A stretch of 64,000 nucleotides of DNA, taken from the IMG/VR virus record IMGVR_UViG_3300022752_004829, positions 19,359 to 83,358 of that record; one strand, given 5' to 3'. This document shows positions 16,578-25,684 of this stretch, in pieces. Below the pieces are notes generated by a model. That model made no database searches and was not told the origin of the DNA. It saw only the letters and a list, made by a program, of their open reading frames with translations. A program made the position numbers and the translations under genes. Position 1 is the stretch's first letter; every line of letters begins with the position of its first letter. This stretch comes from a virus.

Positions 16578-17576
16578 ATGAATAAAAAACTTTTAATAAC
16601 TGGCGGTGCAGGAATGATAGGATCGGTATTAGCTAGATTTTTTATTGATAAAAAATATCAAGTTATTGTTCTGGACGATTTAAGCGGTGGGTTTATAGAG
16701 AATATTCCCCAACAAGCAAAATTTTATTTAGGTAATATTTGTGACCAAAATTTTATTAATAAAATCTTTGAAATTGAAAAACCACATTTTGTAATTCATT
16801 GCGCGGCTTATGCAGCTGAAATACTTAGCCCTTTTATAAGAAACTATAATTATCAAAATAATCTAATTGGATCAATAAATATTATCAATGCATGCATTAA
16901 TAATGATGTTGACAAAATTATTAATTTTTCTAGTTTTGCTACTTATGGAGAAGGTAAACCGCCATTCAAGGAATCAGATCAAAGAGATCCGAAAGATTGT
17001 TATGGAATAGCTAAATTAGCCGTAGAGATGGACTTGAAAGAGGCGCATGAGCATTTTGGATTAAGGTATTCGACAATACTCCCGCATAATGTAGTTTCTA
17101 AATATCAAAATTATTGGGATAGGTATAGGAATGCAATAGCTATATGGATTAGACAATGTTCACTTGGCGAAGATATAACTATATATGGAGATGGTTTACA
17201 AACAAGAGCTTTTTCTGATTGTAAATATTTATGCGAACCAATTGAAAAATTACTTTATTCTTTTGATAATAATTTTTACAATATTGGATCAGATAATCCA
17301 ATTACAATTAAAGACGCAGCGGAGTTAGTATTAAAAGTGGGAACAGAGTTTGGGTTCAATAAATCTAAGTTAGTTTTTCTTGAGAAAAGGAAAGAAGTAA
17401 TCCATGCATATTGCGACCATGAAAAAGCCAAAAAAGATTTAAATTTCGATGATCATACCAATTTAGAATCTCTGATAAAGGATATGTATAGTCATTATCT
17501 CATTTTTCCAGAAAAAAAAGTTGAATATATGAAATATGAAATAGAAAAAAATATGTATAGTTTTTGGAAAAAATAA
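16578..17576 (+). CDS. NAD-dependent epimerase/dehydratase
   Basis: The protein has 332 residues. GGAGMIG at 9-15 binds NAD; INFSSFATYGEG around 115 carries the active-site Ser and Thr/Tyr region; Y142-x3-K146 (YGIAK) is the catalytic pair. The substrate loop (ILPHNVVSKYQNYWDRYRN) differs from that of the epimerase at 14896, so the two act on different nucleotide sugars. It is preceded by a 21-base AT-rich gap (16557-16577) with no recognisable Shine-Dalgarno sequence. Confidence 0.82.
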   Translation: MNKKLLITGGAGMIGSVLARFFIDKKYQVIVLDDLSGGFIENIPQQAKFYLGNICDQNFINKIFEIEKPHFVIHCAAYAAEILSPFIRNYNYQNNLIGSINIINACINNDVDKIINFSSFATYGEGKPPFKESDQRDPKDCYGIAKLAVEMDLKEAHEHFGLRYSTILPHNVVSKYQNYWDRYRNAIAIWIRQCSLGEDITIYGDGLQTRAFSDCKYLCEPIEKLLYSFDNNFYNIGSDNPITIKDAAELVLKVGTEFGFNKSKLVFLEKRKEVIHAYCDHEKAKKDLNFDDHTNLESLIKDMYSHYLIFPEKKVEYMKYEIEKNMYSFWKK

Positions 17577-17577
17577 T

Positions 17578-18228
17578 ATGAAATTTGAAAATACAGATCT
17601 TGTCATTGCTAGATACAATGAAGATGTAGATTGGATTAAATCTGAATATTCTAGGATTTTTATTTATAATAAAGGACAACATCTAAACAGAAAGGATGAA
17701 ATATCTTTACCTAATATAGGAAGAGAATCTCAAACATATTTGCATCATATTGTAGAAAATTTTAATAACTTAAATAATATAACAATATTTACCCAAGGAA
17801 ATCCAGATGTTCATTATTTTCATAATAGACATTATAATGAAGAATATTTTTTTGAAATGAAAAAACAAGCAGAAATATATGGCTATTCTTTAAATAAAGA
17901 TTACTATCCAAATGTTATGTTTGGTGGATACAAAGATGGAAATTATAGAGATCATCACCCAACGCTTAGAGATCCAAATATACCGTTATCTAGATTTGCG
18001 ACTATAGGTAAATTTCACGAATATATTTTTGGAAAATCATTTGATCAGTATAAATGGTATGCGAATGGAATATTCGCTATATCGAAAGAAAAAATTTTAT
18101 CAAGAAGCATAGATTTTTATAAAAAAATTCTACTAGACGAAGAACAATTTTATATATCAGGAGAACTAGGCTCTTACTTAGAGAGGACTTGGACCTTAAT
18201 ATTCAATATTCCAGACAATGAAGTATGA
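17578..18228 (+). CDS. DUF3431-family protein (glycosyltransferase-like)
   Basis: The protein has 216 residues. The DUF3431 pattern is clear: LVIARYNEDVDWIK at the N-terminus, then NIGRESQTYLHHIVENF near residue 55 and IFTQGNPD near residue 75, and a C-terminal YANGIFAISKEKIL. Members are found in sugar clusters of bacteria, fungi and phages and are thought to be GT-A-like, but no reaction is proven. It starts one base after the previous stop and overlaps glf by 11 bases. Confidence 0.78.
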   Translation: MKFENTDLVIARYNEDVDWIKSEYSRIFIYNKGQHLNRKDEISLPNIGRESQTYLHHIVENFNNLNNITIFTQGNPDVHYFHNRHYNEEYFFEMKKQAEIYGYSLNKDYYPNVMFGGYKDGNYRDHHPTLRDPNIPLSRFATIGKFHEYIFGKSFDQYKWYANGIFAISKEKILSRSIDFYKKILLDEEQFYISGELGSYLERTWTLIFNIPDNEV

Positions 18229-19309
18229 TTTTCTAATAGTTGGATGTGGTCTATTTGGAGTAACATTCGCCCAGCAAGCAAAAGAAAAGGGCAAGAGATC
18301 CTTAATCATTGATTCCAGAAACCATATTGGTGGAAATGTTTACACAGAGAATAAAGATGGTATTAATATTCATACTTATGGCGCACATATATTTCATACG
18401 AATAATGATGAAATATGGAATTATATAAATAAATTTACAAAATTTAACCACTTTGTCAACAGGCCTAAAGTAAACTACAAAGATAAAATTTATTCATTTC
18501 CAATTAACTTATTTACCTTATATCAACTCTGGGGAGTAAAAAATCCAGAAGAAGCCAAAATAAAATTAGAGTCTGTAAAAGTAAAGATTCAAGAGCCAAA
18601 GAATCTCGAAGAATGGATACTATCGCAAGTCGGAGAAGAGATTTATTATACCTTTATTTATGGATACACAAAAAAGCAATGGAATAAAGAACCCAAAGAT
18701 CTTCCTTCCTTTATTATAAAAAGATTACCGATTAGATTGAATTTTGATGATAATTACTTTTTTGATAAATATCAAGGTATTCCAATTGGAGGATATACAA
18801 AAATTATAGAAAATATGACAGAAGGAATAGAAGTAATATTAAATGAAAATTATTTTGATAGGAGAGATTACTGGGATCAAAAAGCTAAAAAAATTATTTT
18901 TACTGGTAAGATAGATGAATTTTATAATTATAAATATGGAGAATTAGAGTATAGATCTTTAAAATTTGAGGAAATTAGATTAGATATAAAAGACTATCAA
19001 GGTAATTCATGCGTTAACTATACAGACGAAAATATCCCATACACAAGAATAATAGAACATAAACATTTTGAGTTCGGACAACAAGACCTGACCTATATCA
19101 CTAAAGAATATCCAGCAAATTATATTAAAGAATTAAATACGCCATACTATCCGATAAATAATGATGTAAATAATGATTTATATAAAAAATATAGACAAAT
19201 GAGCGAAAAGGAGAATAATATATTATTCGGAGGTAGATTAGCTGAATATAGATATTATGATATGCACCAAATCATCGGATCAGCATTACAAAAAAGCAAA
19301 ATCATATAA
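18218..19309 (+). CDS. glf: UDP-galactopyranose mutase
   Basis: This flavoenzyme converts UDP-galactopyranose to UDP-galactofuranose. It has 363 residues. The FAD-binding GCGLFG at 9-14 and the acidic end of the second strand (IIDSRNHIGGN) are followed by YGAHIFHTNND near 55, the Glf signature containing the substrate-contacting His and Phe. IYGYTKKQWN near 145, the mobile-loop Arg region and YPINN...LFGGRLAEYRYYDMHQ at the C-terminus are all present. Galactofuranose occurs in bacterial surface polysaccharides, so this gene points to a glycan with Galf residues. Confidence 0.95.
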   Translation: MKYDFLIVGCGLFGVTFAQQAKEKGKRSLIIDSRNHIGGNVYTENKDGINIHTYGAHIFHTNNDEIWNYINKFTKFNHFVNRPKVNYKDKIYSFPINLFTLYQLWGVKNPEEAKIKLESVKVKIQEPKNLEEWILSQVGEEIYYTFIYGYTKKQWNKEPKDLPSFIIKRLPIRLNFDDNYFFDKYQGIPIGGYTKIIENMTEGIEVILNENYFDRRDYWDQKAKKIIFTGKIDEFYNYKYGELEYRSLKFEEIRLDIKDYQGNSCVNYTDENIPYTRIIEHKHFEFGQQDLTYITKEYPANYIKELNTPYYPINNDVNNDLYKKYRQMSEKENNILFGGRLAEYRYYDMHQIIGSALQKSKII

Positions 19310-20454
19310 TGAATATAAATCTTATGGAAACATATCATGGTAAAAAAATAGACACAGCCAATATCTTAAATATTGAAGATGCGAGTAGACTTATAAAAGG
19401 AAGAAAAACTGTAGTTATAACTGGAGTCACAGGTCAAGATGGTAGTCATATGGCCGACTTTCTTTTAAAGAATACCGATTTACTAATTTTTGGAGGAGTA
19501 AGAAGATTAAGCGTATATAATCATGAGAATATTAAGCATATTCAATCTGATAGATTCCATTTAATTAATTTTGATTTAACAGATTCTCATGCTATAGCGC
19601 GTACAGTAGAAAAACTGCAGCCAGATTATTTTATTAATTTTGCAGCTCAAAGTTTTGTGGCTAGTAGTTGGGACTTTGCAAAACAAACATGGGCGACAAA
19701 TTCTACCAGTGTTTTAGATATACTTGAAGCGATTAGACTTTATAAACCATCTTGTAGATTATATCAAGCAGGATCTAGCGAAGAATTTGGTAATGTATTG
19801 TATAGCCCACAAGATGAGAAGCACCCACTAAGGCCAAGGAGTCCATATGGAGCAAGCAAAGCGGCCTCTAGGCAATTAATTAAAGTATATAGAGACTCTT
19901 ACAATCTTTACGCAATTCAAGGCTGGTTATTTAATCACGAAGGGACAAGAAGAGGTGAAGAATTTGTTACGAGAAAAATTACCAAGAATATAGCAAGAAT
20001 ACATAATGCTTTAAAAAATAATCAAGAATTTAAGCCTATGGAGCTTGGAAATATGGAAGCAAAAAGAGATTGGAGTGATGCAGAAGATTTCATAGAAGGA
20101 GTTTGGAGAATGTTAAATCAAGATGAATACAATACAGAATATAATGGAATACCAGAGGAATATGTATTTTCATCTAATGAAACTCATACTATTAAGGAAT
20201 TTGTAGAAAAAGCTTTTAGTGTGGCTGGTATTAAAGGAAGTTGGATAGGTGAAAATGAGCATACTATGTATATATCAAATGATAATAAAATCCTAGTGCA
20301 AGTTAATCCTAAATTCTATAGACCAGCCGAAGTAGAATTATTGTTGGGAAATTCGAATAAAGCAAGAAAAGAGCTTAATTGGAAACCTAAAATTTCATTT
20401 GACAATCTTGTTGAAAAGATGGTAGAATGTGATATTGAAAAATATAAATCATAA
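19309..20454 (+). CDS. GDP-mannose 4,6-dehydratase-like enzyme
   Basis: The protein has 381 residues and is Gmd-like. NADP-binding GVTGQDGSH is at 39-47, active-site SSE at 156-158 (Ser in place of the usual Thr) and Y180-x3-K184 (YGASK). GWLFNHEGTRRG and RDWSDAEDF are Gmd signatures. About 30 residues precede the Rossmann strand; a second in-frame ATG at 19324 is possible. Gmd makes GDP-4-keto-6-deoxymannose. The related DmhA/WcbK enzymes act on GDP-manno-heptose, and since this operon holds heptose-activating genes the heptose substrate is a real alternative. Confidence 0.87.
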   Translation: MNINLMETYHGKKIDTANILNIEDASRLIKGRKTVVITGVTGQDGSHMADFLLKNTDLLIFGGVRRLSVYNHENIKHIQSDRFHLINFDLTDSHAIARTVEKLQPDYFINFAAQSFVASSWDFAKQTWATNSTSVLDILEAIRLYKPSCRLYQAGSSEEFGNVLYSPQDEKHPLRPRSPYGASKAASRQLIKVYRDSYNLYAIQGWLFNHEGTRRGEEFVTRKITKNIARIHNALKNNQEFKPMELGNMEAKRDWSDAEDFIEGVWRMLNQDEYNTEYNGIPEEYVFSSNETHTIKEFVEKAFSVAGIKGSWIGENEHTMYISNDNKILVQVNPKFYRPAEVELLLGNSNKARKELNWKPKISFDNLVEKMVECDIEKYKS

Positions 20455-20779
20455 ACTTTGTCAATTCATAGTTAAAAAATATATAAAAGTAAATATAAAT
20501 TGGCCAAGAGAAATTAAAATAGCTCAAAGATTAATTAAAAGATTTAAAGAGTTCGAATTTTGGGACAATCTTCAAGAACTTAAAAGCCCACCTCCATCTC
20601 TAGCTTGGTTTCTTAAACCAGAAGGTAAAGCTTTTTTATTAGCTGAATATGAAAAATTTAAATTAAATTTAAATCAAAAAGAAATAAAAATAGAAAAATA
20701 TAAAATAAATGAAGATAAAAAGATTTGCCAAAAGCCTAAAACTCTGTTAGAATTTATAAGATATGGGAAGAAAACCTAA
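20429..20779 (+). CDS. Hypothetical protein before the RecA-like gene
   Basis: I do not recognise this 116-residue protein. It starts with GTG, 26 bases inside the preceding gene, and overlaps the next by 17 bases. The sequence is basic and helical, with a conserved-looking core NWPREIKIAQRLIKRF around residue 24 and a SLAWFLKPEGKAFL segment near residue 57. The tail is lysine-rich. Its place between sugar genes and recombination genes, and the promoter for the next gene lying inside it (20725-20753), suggest that it belongs to the end of the sugar transcript or bridges both units. Confidence 0.55.
   Translation: MILKNINHKLCQFIVKKYIKVNINWPREIKIAQRLIKRFKEFEFWDNLQELKSPPPSLAWFLKPEGKAFLLAEYEKFKLNLNQKEIKIEKYKINEDKKICQKPKTLLEFIRYGKKT
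20725..20753 (+). promoter_or_regulatory. Sigma70-type promoter for the RecA-like gene
   Basis: TTGCCA (20725-20730), a 17-base spacer and TAGAAT (20748-20753) lie nine bases before the ATG at 20763, inside the preceding reading frame. The position predicts a leaderless or near-leaderless transcript that starts the replication module. Confidence 0.55.
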
Positions 20780-21905
20780 AGAAGAAGTAGTTCAATCTAT
20801 CGGTCCATCAGCATCGGATAGATTATTATCATTTTTAAAGGATAATAAAGAAGATCATTATAACTTTGAAGAAGAAATTTATTATAAAGTATCTACTGGT
20901 AGTCTTAATCTGGATATAGCTACAAGCGGTGGTCTATCTCCTGGTCTTCATAGATTTATAGGCATGAATGAAGGTGGTAAAACTTCAGAGGCGCTAGAAG
21001 TTGCTAAAAATTTTCTCAAAACAGTAGAGAATTCAAGAGCTTTACTTTTTAAAGCAGAAGGTCGCCTAAGTAAAGAGATCAAGGAAAGATCAGGAATTAA
21101 ATTCGTTACAGATCCTAAAGAATGGGTAGATGGAACATGTTTCGTATTTGAATGTAATATTTTTGAAACAGTATCTGAATTAATGAAAGACTTAGTTCAA
21201 TCAAATGACGAAAACAAAAGATATATGTTCATACTTGATTCTGTTGATGGCCTTATTACAAAAGGTGATAAAGATAAAACTTTAAGTGAAGCAACTAAAG
21301 TTGCAGGAGGAGCAGTTATATCTTCTATGCTTATGAAGAAAATTTCATTAGCACTATCAAAGCGCGGTCATATGGCAATTTTTATCAGTCAAGTTCGTTC
21401 TGATATTAAACTTGATCCTTACGCAGCAAATAAAGAAGTAAGACAAACTACAGCGACTGGCGGAAATGCATTATTACATTTTGCAAATTGGATTCTTGAA
21501 TTCGAACCTCGTTACAATAAAGATCTTATTCTTGAGAAACCAAATGAAAAATATGATCCAGTGAAAAATAAAATTATTGGACATAATGTAAAAATTGCAA
21601 TTAAAAAATCTACAAATGAATCAACAAACTCCAAGATTCAATATCCAATCAAATACGGAAGAAAAGAAGGTTCTTCTGTATGGAAAGAATACGAAGTAAT
21701 TGATCAAATTCTTGCTTGGGAATTTGCAACAGCTAAAGGGGCATGGGTTACTTTCTCTGATGAAATTATAGAAGAACTCAAAAAATCAAATATTGAACTT
21801 AAAAAACAACATCAAGGCGTAGATAATCTTCGACTTTATCTTGAAGAAAATAAATTAATAGTTGATTATTTTTATAATAAGTTTATTCAAACATTAGCGT
21901 CATGA
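20763..21905 (+). CDS. RecA/UvsX-like recombinase
   Basis: This is a strand-exchange ATPase for recombination and repair. It has 380 residues. SLNLDIATSGGLSPGLHRFIG precedes Walker A G67-x4-G72-K73-T74 (GMNEGGKT), followed by AEGRLSKE (with the catalytic glutamate region), Walker B YMFILDSVDGL near 155, FISQVRSD near 205 and TATGGNAL near 232, which match loop L1/L2 and DNA-binding positions of RecA/UvsX. The length and spacing are nearer to T4 UvsX than to bacterial RecA. Its own promoter ends nine bases before the ATG. Confidence 0.88.
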   Translation: MGRKPKEEVVQSIGPSASDRLLSFLKDNKEDHYNFEEEIYYKVSTGSLNLDIATSGGLSPGLHRFIGMNEGGKTSEALEVAKNFLKTVENSRALLFKAEGRLSKEIKERSGIKFVTDPKEWVDGTCFVFECNIFETVSELMKDLVQSNDENKRYMFILDSVDGLITKGDKDKTLSEATKVAGGAVISSMLMKKISLALSKRGHMAIFISQVRSDIKLDPYAANKEVRQTTATGGNALLHFANWILEFEPRYNKDLILEKPNEKYDPVKNKIIGHNVKIAIKKSTNESTNSKIQYPIKYGRKEGSSVWKEYEVIDQILAWEFATAKGAWVTFSDEIIEELKKSNIELKKQHQGVDNLRLYLEENKLIVDYFYNKFIQTLAS

Positions 21906-22321
21906 GATTGTTAAATATTAACGGGAAACTCGTTAATAAAAATGTAAGAAATAATCTGGTAGACTGGCAGGGTAAAAGCCGCAGTAAATTACAATTTAAA
22001 TTTAAACAATTTTTTTATCCATATTGGAAAAATCATATAGTCTACGAAGAGTTTCCTGTTTATGGCACTATGCTTAAAGTAGACATATTAAATGCAACAA
22101 AACGAATAGCAATAGAGGTGCAAGGTAATCAACACGAATCATTTAATCAATTTTTTCATGATAATTCTCGTCTTAAATACCTTGAGAGTATAAAAAGGGA
22201 CGTTAAAAAAGAAAAATGGTTAGAAATGAATGGATTTAAATTCTTAGAACTATATGAAAGTGATTTAAAAAGTTTATCACCACAATATATAGAAGAAAAA
22301 TTTGGAATTTTAATCATTTAA
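21902..22321 (+). CDS. Vsr-like PD-(D/E)XK endonuclease
   Basis: The protein has 139 residues. RSKLQFKFKQFFYPYWKNHIVYEEFPV is a helix and strand typical of the Vsr/DUF559 fold, followed by KVDILNATKRIAIEVQGNQH (Asp near residue 60, then E-V-Q-G-x-Q-H), the catalytic core of that group. EKWLEMNGFKFLELYESDL matches the closing strand-helix. Such proteins nick DNA or process recombination intermediates. The start overlaps the recombinase stop by four bases, which suggests joint function in recombination. The target is unknown. Confidence 0.65.
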   Translation: MRLLNINGKLVNKNVRNNLVDWQGKSRSKLQFKFKQFFYPYWKNHIVYEEFPVYGTMLKVDILNATKRIAIEVQGNQHESFNQFFHDNSRLKYLESIKRDVKKEKWLEMNGFKFLELYESDLKSLSPQYIEEKFGILII

Positions 22322-22336
22322 GTGTAAAAGTTTTAG

Positions 22337-22612
22337 GTGACAAACAAGAAAAAAACTTTTAAAATTCCCGATTCGCTACTAAAGCAGATTGATGAATGTA
22401 GTTTTGGTGGATATATTATGTTTAATTTTTCAAGCAAAGGGGAGCCTCAAGTCTTTACTAAATTCGATAATCAGATAAATGCTATGGCACTCTTATATTA
22501 TGTTAATACTTGGAGTCAAAGTGTAGATCAATTAAATTTGGAAGCAACGACAGATCAAATAGCTCGCACAAATCAAGAAGATGATTTTGATGAGCCAGAA
22601 GATAAAGATTAA
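22337..22612 (+). CDS. Hypothetical small acidic-tailed protein
   Basis: I do not recognise this 91-residue protein. It starts with GTG and has no visible Shine-Dalgarno sequence. Residues 1-60 have a short basic start and alternating hydrophobic strands (GGYIMFNFSSKGEPQVF), then a helix (INAMALLYYVNTWSQSV). The C-terminus (EDDFDEPEDKD) is strongly acidic, as in proteins that contact replication factors. It lies between the recombination nuclease and the helicase promoter. Confidence 0.5.
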   Translation: MTNKKKTFKIPDSLLKQIDECSFGGYIMFNFSSKGEPQVFTKFDNQINAMALLYYVNTWSQSVDQLNLEATTDQIARTNQEDDFDEPEDKD

Positions 22613-22615
22613 AAC

Positions 22616-22644
22616 TTGACTTTTAATTTCTAGTTTGGTATCAT
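22616..22644 (+). promoter_or_regulatory. Sigma70-type promoter for the helicase gene
   Basis: TTGACT (22616-22621), a 17-base spacer and TATCAT (22639-22644), followed nine bases later by the ATG at 22654. The promoter sits in the short gap after the previous stop. The same -35 and -10 words recur at 35060-35088. Confidence 0.8.
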
Positions 22645-22653
22645 ATATAAAGG

Positions 22654-24138
22654 ATGATTTATTCTTTACAAGTAGAAAGACATGTATTAAGTGGTTTATT
22701 AAAACATCAAGATTTATTTGCAGATATTGATGTATTTTTAACTGAAAATGATTTTTATAATGATGTTCACTCATCAATATATACTGTATTTAAAAATATA
22801 AAACATAAAGGTGAAAAAGTAGATAAAGTACTTCTAGCTGAAAAGATTAAAAATCTTGGAATAACATTTAAGGATGAGATTAATATTTTCGATTATATTG
22901 ATAATCTAAGCTTTTCTCAGATTACAGAAGAAGCAACAATGAATGCTTGTAAGGAATTAATTAAATTAAGAATTCGAAGGGAGATATCTCAAACTGCCGA
23001 CAAACTAAAAGAATATATAAATAAGAATTCAGAAGATTCTATAGATGATATTATAGGTAAGATAGATCAAATATATAATAAAAAAATTTCAGCATATTCA
23101 GAAAATGATATGCCAGTTAATATCTTTGCGGAAGTCGAAGATCTTATTGAAGAAATTGGTAATTCTCCAAAAGAAGATACTGGATTAATTACTCCATATT
23201 CTGAATTTAATAGAATGTACGGTGGTCTAAAGAATGCGAATATTTACGCTATCGCAAGTAGACCTGGTCAAGGAAAATCTACATGGTTAAACGATATTTG
23301 TTTTAAAACTTCTATTAATCCTAAAAATAAAACTAAGACGCTTATTCTTGATACAGAAATGCAAACTGTAGATATTCAATTAAGAATGGTCGCATCATTA
23401 ACTGATGTACCTGTATGGTATCTTGAAACAGGAAATTGGCGTAAAAATGAAGAAATGACTAAAAAAGTCCGAGCTGCTTGGGCAAAAGTTAAAACATATG
23501 AATATTTTCATTATCATGTAGGTAATAAAAATATAGATCAAGTCTGCTCTCTTATTAGAAGATGGTATCTTTCAAAAGTTGGAAGAGGCAATCAAGCGAT
23601 GATCGCGTATGATTATATCAAATTAACTGGTGAGAAGGTTGGTCAAAATTGGGCAGAGCATCAAGCTATTGGAGAAAAAATTGATAAACTAAAAAGAATA
23701 TCTGAAGAAATACATTGCCCAATCATTACTGCTATGCAATTAAATAGAACTGGAGAGAACTTTAATAGAAATTCAAATAACGTTGTAGATGATAGTTCAG
23801 TTATTTCTTTATCAGATAGACTTCAATGGTTTGCTTCATTTGTAGCAATTTTCAGAAGAAAAACTCTTGATGAAGTGACACTTGATGGACAAGCGTTTGG
23901 GACACATAAATTAATTCCAACAAAAACAAGATTCCAAGGGAAAGATGCAGCTGGACATCAAGATCTAGTTAGAAGACTAGATTCAACAGGCAAAGAAATA
24001 TGGGCCCAAAATTATCTTAATTATCAGGTTACAAATTTTAATATTGAAGAAAGAGGATCTTTGAGAGATGTCGCAGAAAGACAAAGAGAGCAATACGAAC
24101 TCACCGATCAAAATGCAAATGATGGAGAATTACTATGA
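22654..24138 (+). CDS. DnaB-like replicative helicase
   Basis: The protein has 494 residues. An N-terminal primase-interacting helical domain (1-150) precedes a RecA-type ATPase. Walker A ASRPGQGKST is at 201-210. The catalytic glutamate region LILDTEMQ, Walker B MIAYDYIKLTG near 320, and AMQLNRTGE near 365 (the glutamine sensor and arginine finger region of DnaB H3/H4) are all visible. It unwinds DNA at the fork as a hexamer and would recruit the primase encoded at 24779. Confidence 0.93.
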   Translation: MIYSLQVERHVLSGLLKHQDLFADIDVFLTENDFYNDVHSSIYTVFKNIKHKGEKVDKVLLAEKIKNLGITFKDEINIFDYIDNLSFSQITEEATMNACKELIKLRIRREISQTADKLKEYINKNSEDSIDDIIGKIDQIYNKKISAYSENDMPVNIFAEVEDLIEEIGNSPKEDTGLITPYSEFNRMYGGLKNANIYAIASRPGQGKSTWLNDICFKTSINPKNKTKTLILDTEMQTVDIQLRMVASLTDVPVWYLETGNWRKNEEMTKKVRAAWAKVKTYEYFHYHVGNKNIDQVCSLIRRWYLSKVGRGNQAMIAYDYIKLTGEKVGQNWAEHQAIGEKIDKLKRISEEIHCPIITAMQLNRTGENFNRNSNNVVDDSSVISLSDRLQWFASFVAIFRRKTLDEVTLDGQAFGTHKLIPTKTRFQGKDAAGHQDLVRRLDSTGKEIWAQNYLNYQVTNFNIEERGSLRDVAERQREQYELTDQNANDGELL

Positions 24139-24791
24139 ATGTCGAATTAGTTTCAATTACAAAACCAGAAATAAAAAACTTACAGAAAGCTGAAGATCTT
24201 GTAGCGTACTGCGCTAGAGTCAGCAATCCTTCTAATCAATTAAATACAGAGACTGCTCCAAAACTATTAAAATTTTTAATTAAAAATAAACATTGGAGTC
24301 CATTTGAATTAGTAGATATGTGTGTTGAGATAAAAACCAGTAGAGCAATCGCAGCGCAAATTCTACGTCATAGATCATTTTCATTTCAAGAATTTAGTCA
24401 AAGATATAGTTTAGCTAACGAATATGAAGATGTAGAACTAAGATTACAAGGCGACAAAAACAGGCAAGTGGGAGAGAAACTTTTACCAACAAATACGGAT
24501 GCTTATGATGATATATCGCATCTCGTAGCAGAATCTATATCATTAGCCCAGCATTGTTATGATACAATGATAGAAAATGGAGTAGCAAAAGAAGTGGCAA
24601 GAATGATTCTACCGCTAACTACTCAAACTACAATGTATATGAAAGGTTCTTTAAGAAGTTGGATACATTATATAGAGTTGAGAACTGAACAGAATACTCA
24701 GAAAGAACATCGAGAAATTGCAGAAAGATGTAGAAAAATTTTTGTAAAAGAATTTCCAATTATAAGTGAGGCTTTGGAATGGAACAGATAA
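24135..24791 (+). CDS. thyX: Flavin-dependent thymidylate synthase
   Basis: This enzyme makes dTMP from dUMP with FAD, NADPH and methylene-tetrahydrofolate. It has 218 residues. The ThyX signature is present as RHRSFSFQEFSQRY near residue 78, with Q replacing the usual N. The dUMP-binding region RMILPLTTQTTMYMKGSLRSWIHYIELR near 155 is complete. With nrdAB it shows that the phage reshapes the host nucleotide pool for its own AT-rich DNA. It overlaps the helicase by four bases. Confidence 0.96.
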   Translation: MNVELVSITKPEIKNLQKAEDLVAYCARVSNPSNQLNTETAPKLLKFLIKNKHWSPFELVDMCVEIKTSRAIAAQILRHRSFSFQEFSQRYSLANEYEDVELRLQGDKNRQVGEKLLPTNTDAYDDISHLVAESISLAQHCYDTMIENGVAKEVARMILPLTTQTTMYMKGSLRSWIHYIELRTEQNTQKEHREIAERCRKIFVKEFPIISEALEWNR

Positions 24792-25684
24792 GCGTTTACG
24801 AAATTCTTACAGAATTAGGCTATAAGCTTAAAGACTATGGTAAAGAGTTTAGAACAAAACCTCTATATAGAGATAGCGATAATGATACAGTATTAAGAAT
24901 CTATAAAGATACTGGTAAGTGGTTTGATTTTAAGCAGAACATTAGTGGAGACATAAATTCATTAATAAGACTCACTTTAAAAATTGATGATCCAGAGAAA
25001 GCTCAAGAATGGTTAAAGAATAAAAACTTTCATGTTAATTACAATATTGAATATGTAAAACCGATTTTAAAGTCAACTCAAAAATTTGATATTAATTTAT
25101 TAGAGAATCTTGAGAATAATAATTCATACTGGAATAAAAGAGGTATCACGGACGATATCTTACTACAATTCAAAGGTGGAGTCGGAAAAGCTGGCAAAAT
25201 GAAAAATAGATATGTATTTCCAATATTTGATGCAAAAGGCGATATAATAGGATTCTCTGGAAGAGATATCACAAATCTATCTAAAATTAAATGGAAACAT
25301 TTAGGAGAAAAGAATGATTTTGTTTATCCATTGTTCTTAAATAATAAATCAATTGAAGAACAAAAAGAAGTGATCTTAGTTGAAAGTATTGGGGATATGC
25401 TAAGTCTTTACCAAGCTGAAATAAAAAATGTTTTAGTTACATTTGGGACAAATCTAAGTCTATCAATTTTAAATTATTGTTTAAAGATGGATATTCGTAA
25501 AATCTTTATAAGTTTAAATAATGATATAGAAAAGAATATGGCTGGAAATATTGGTGCAGAAAAAATATATTCAAGACTTAAAAGATATTTTGATGATAAA
25601 CAATTAAAAATAGCACTGCCAACGAAAAAAGATTTTGGCGAAATGACGGAAGAAGAGATTTTACAATGGAAAGCAAATCTTTAA
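24779..25684 (+). CDS. DnaG-type primase with degenerate zinc domain
   Basis: The protein has 301 residues. Residues 1-65 keep the order of the DnaG CHC2 zinc domain (YRDSDNDTVLRIYKDTGKWFDF) but lack all zinc-binding cysteines and histidines. From residue 115 it has the RNA-polymerase domain: YWNKRGITDDILLQF, RYVFPIFDAKGDIIGFSGR, and a Toprim fold with VILVESIGDMLSL (catalytic Glu) and FISLNNDIEKNMAG (Asn-Asn-Asp in place of Asp-x-Asp). It should make primers with the DnaB-like helicase. It overlaps thyX by 13 bases and the next gene by 19. Confidence 0.83.
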   Translation: MEQISVYEILTELGYKLKDYGKEFRTKPLYRDSDNDTVLRIYKDTGKWFDFKQNISGDINSLIRLTLKIDDPEKAQEWLKNKNFHVNYNIEYVKPILKSTQKFDINLLENLENNNSYWNKRGITDDILLQFKGGVGKAGKMKNRYVFPIFDAKGDIIGFSGRDITNLSKIKWKHLGEKNDFVYPLFLNNKSIEEQKEVILVESIGDMLSLYQAEIKNVLVTFGTNLSLSILNYCLKMDIRKIFISLNNDIEKNMAGNIGAEKIYSRLKRYFDDKQLKIALPTKKDFGEMTEEEILQWKANL

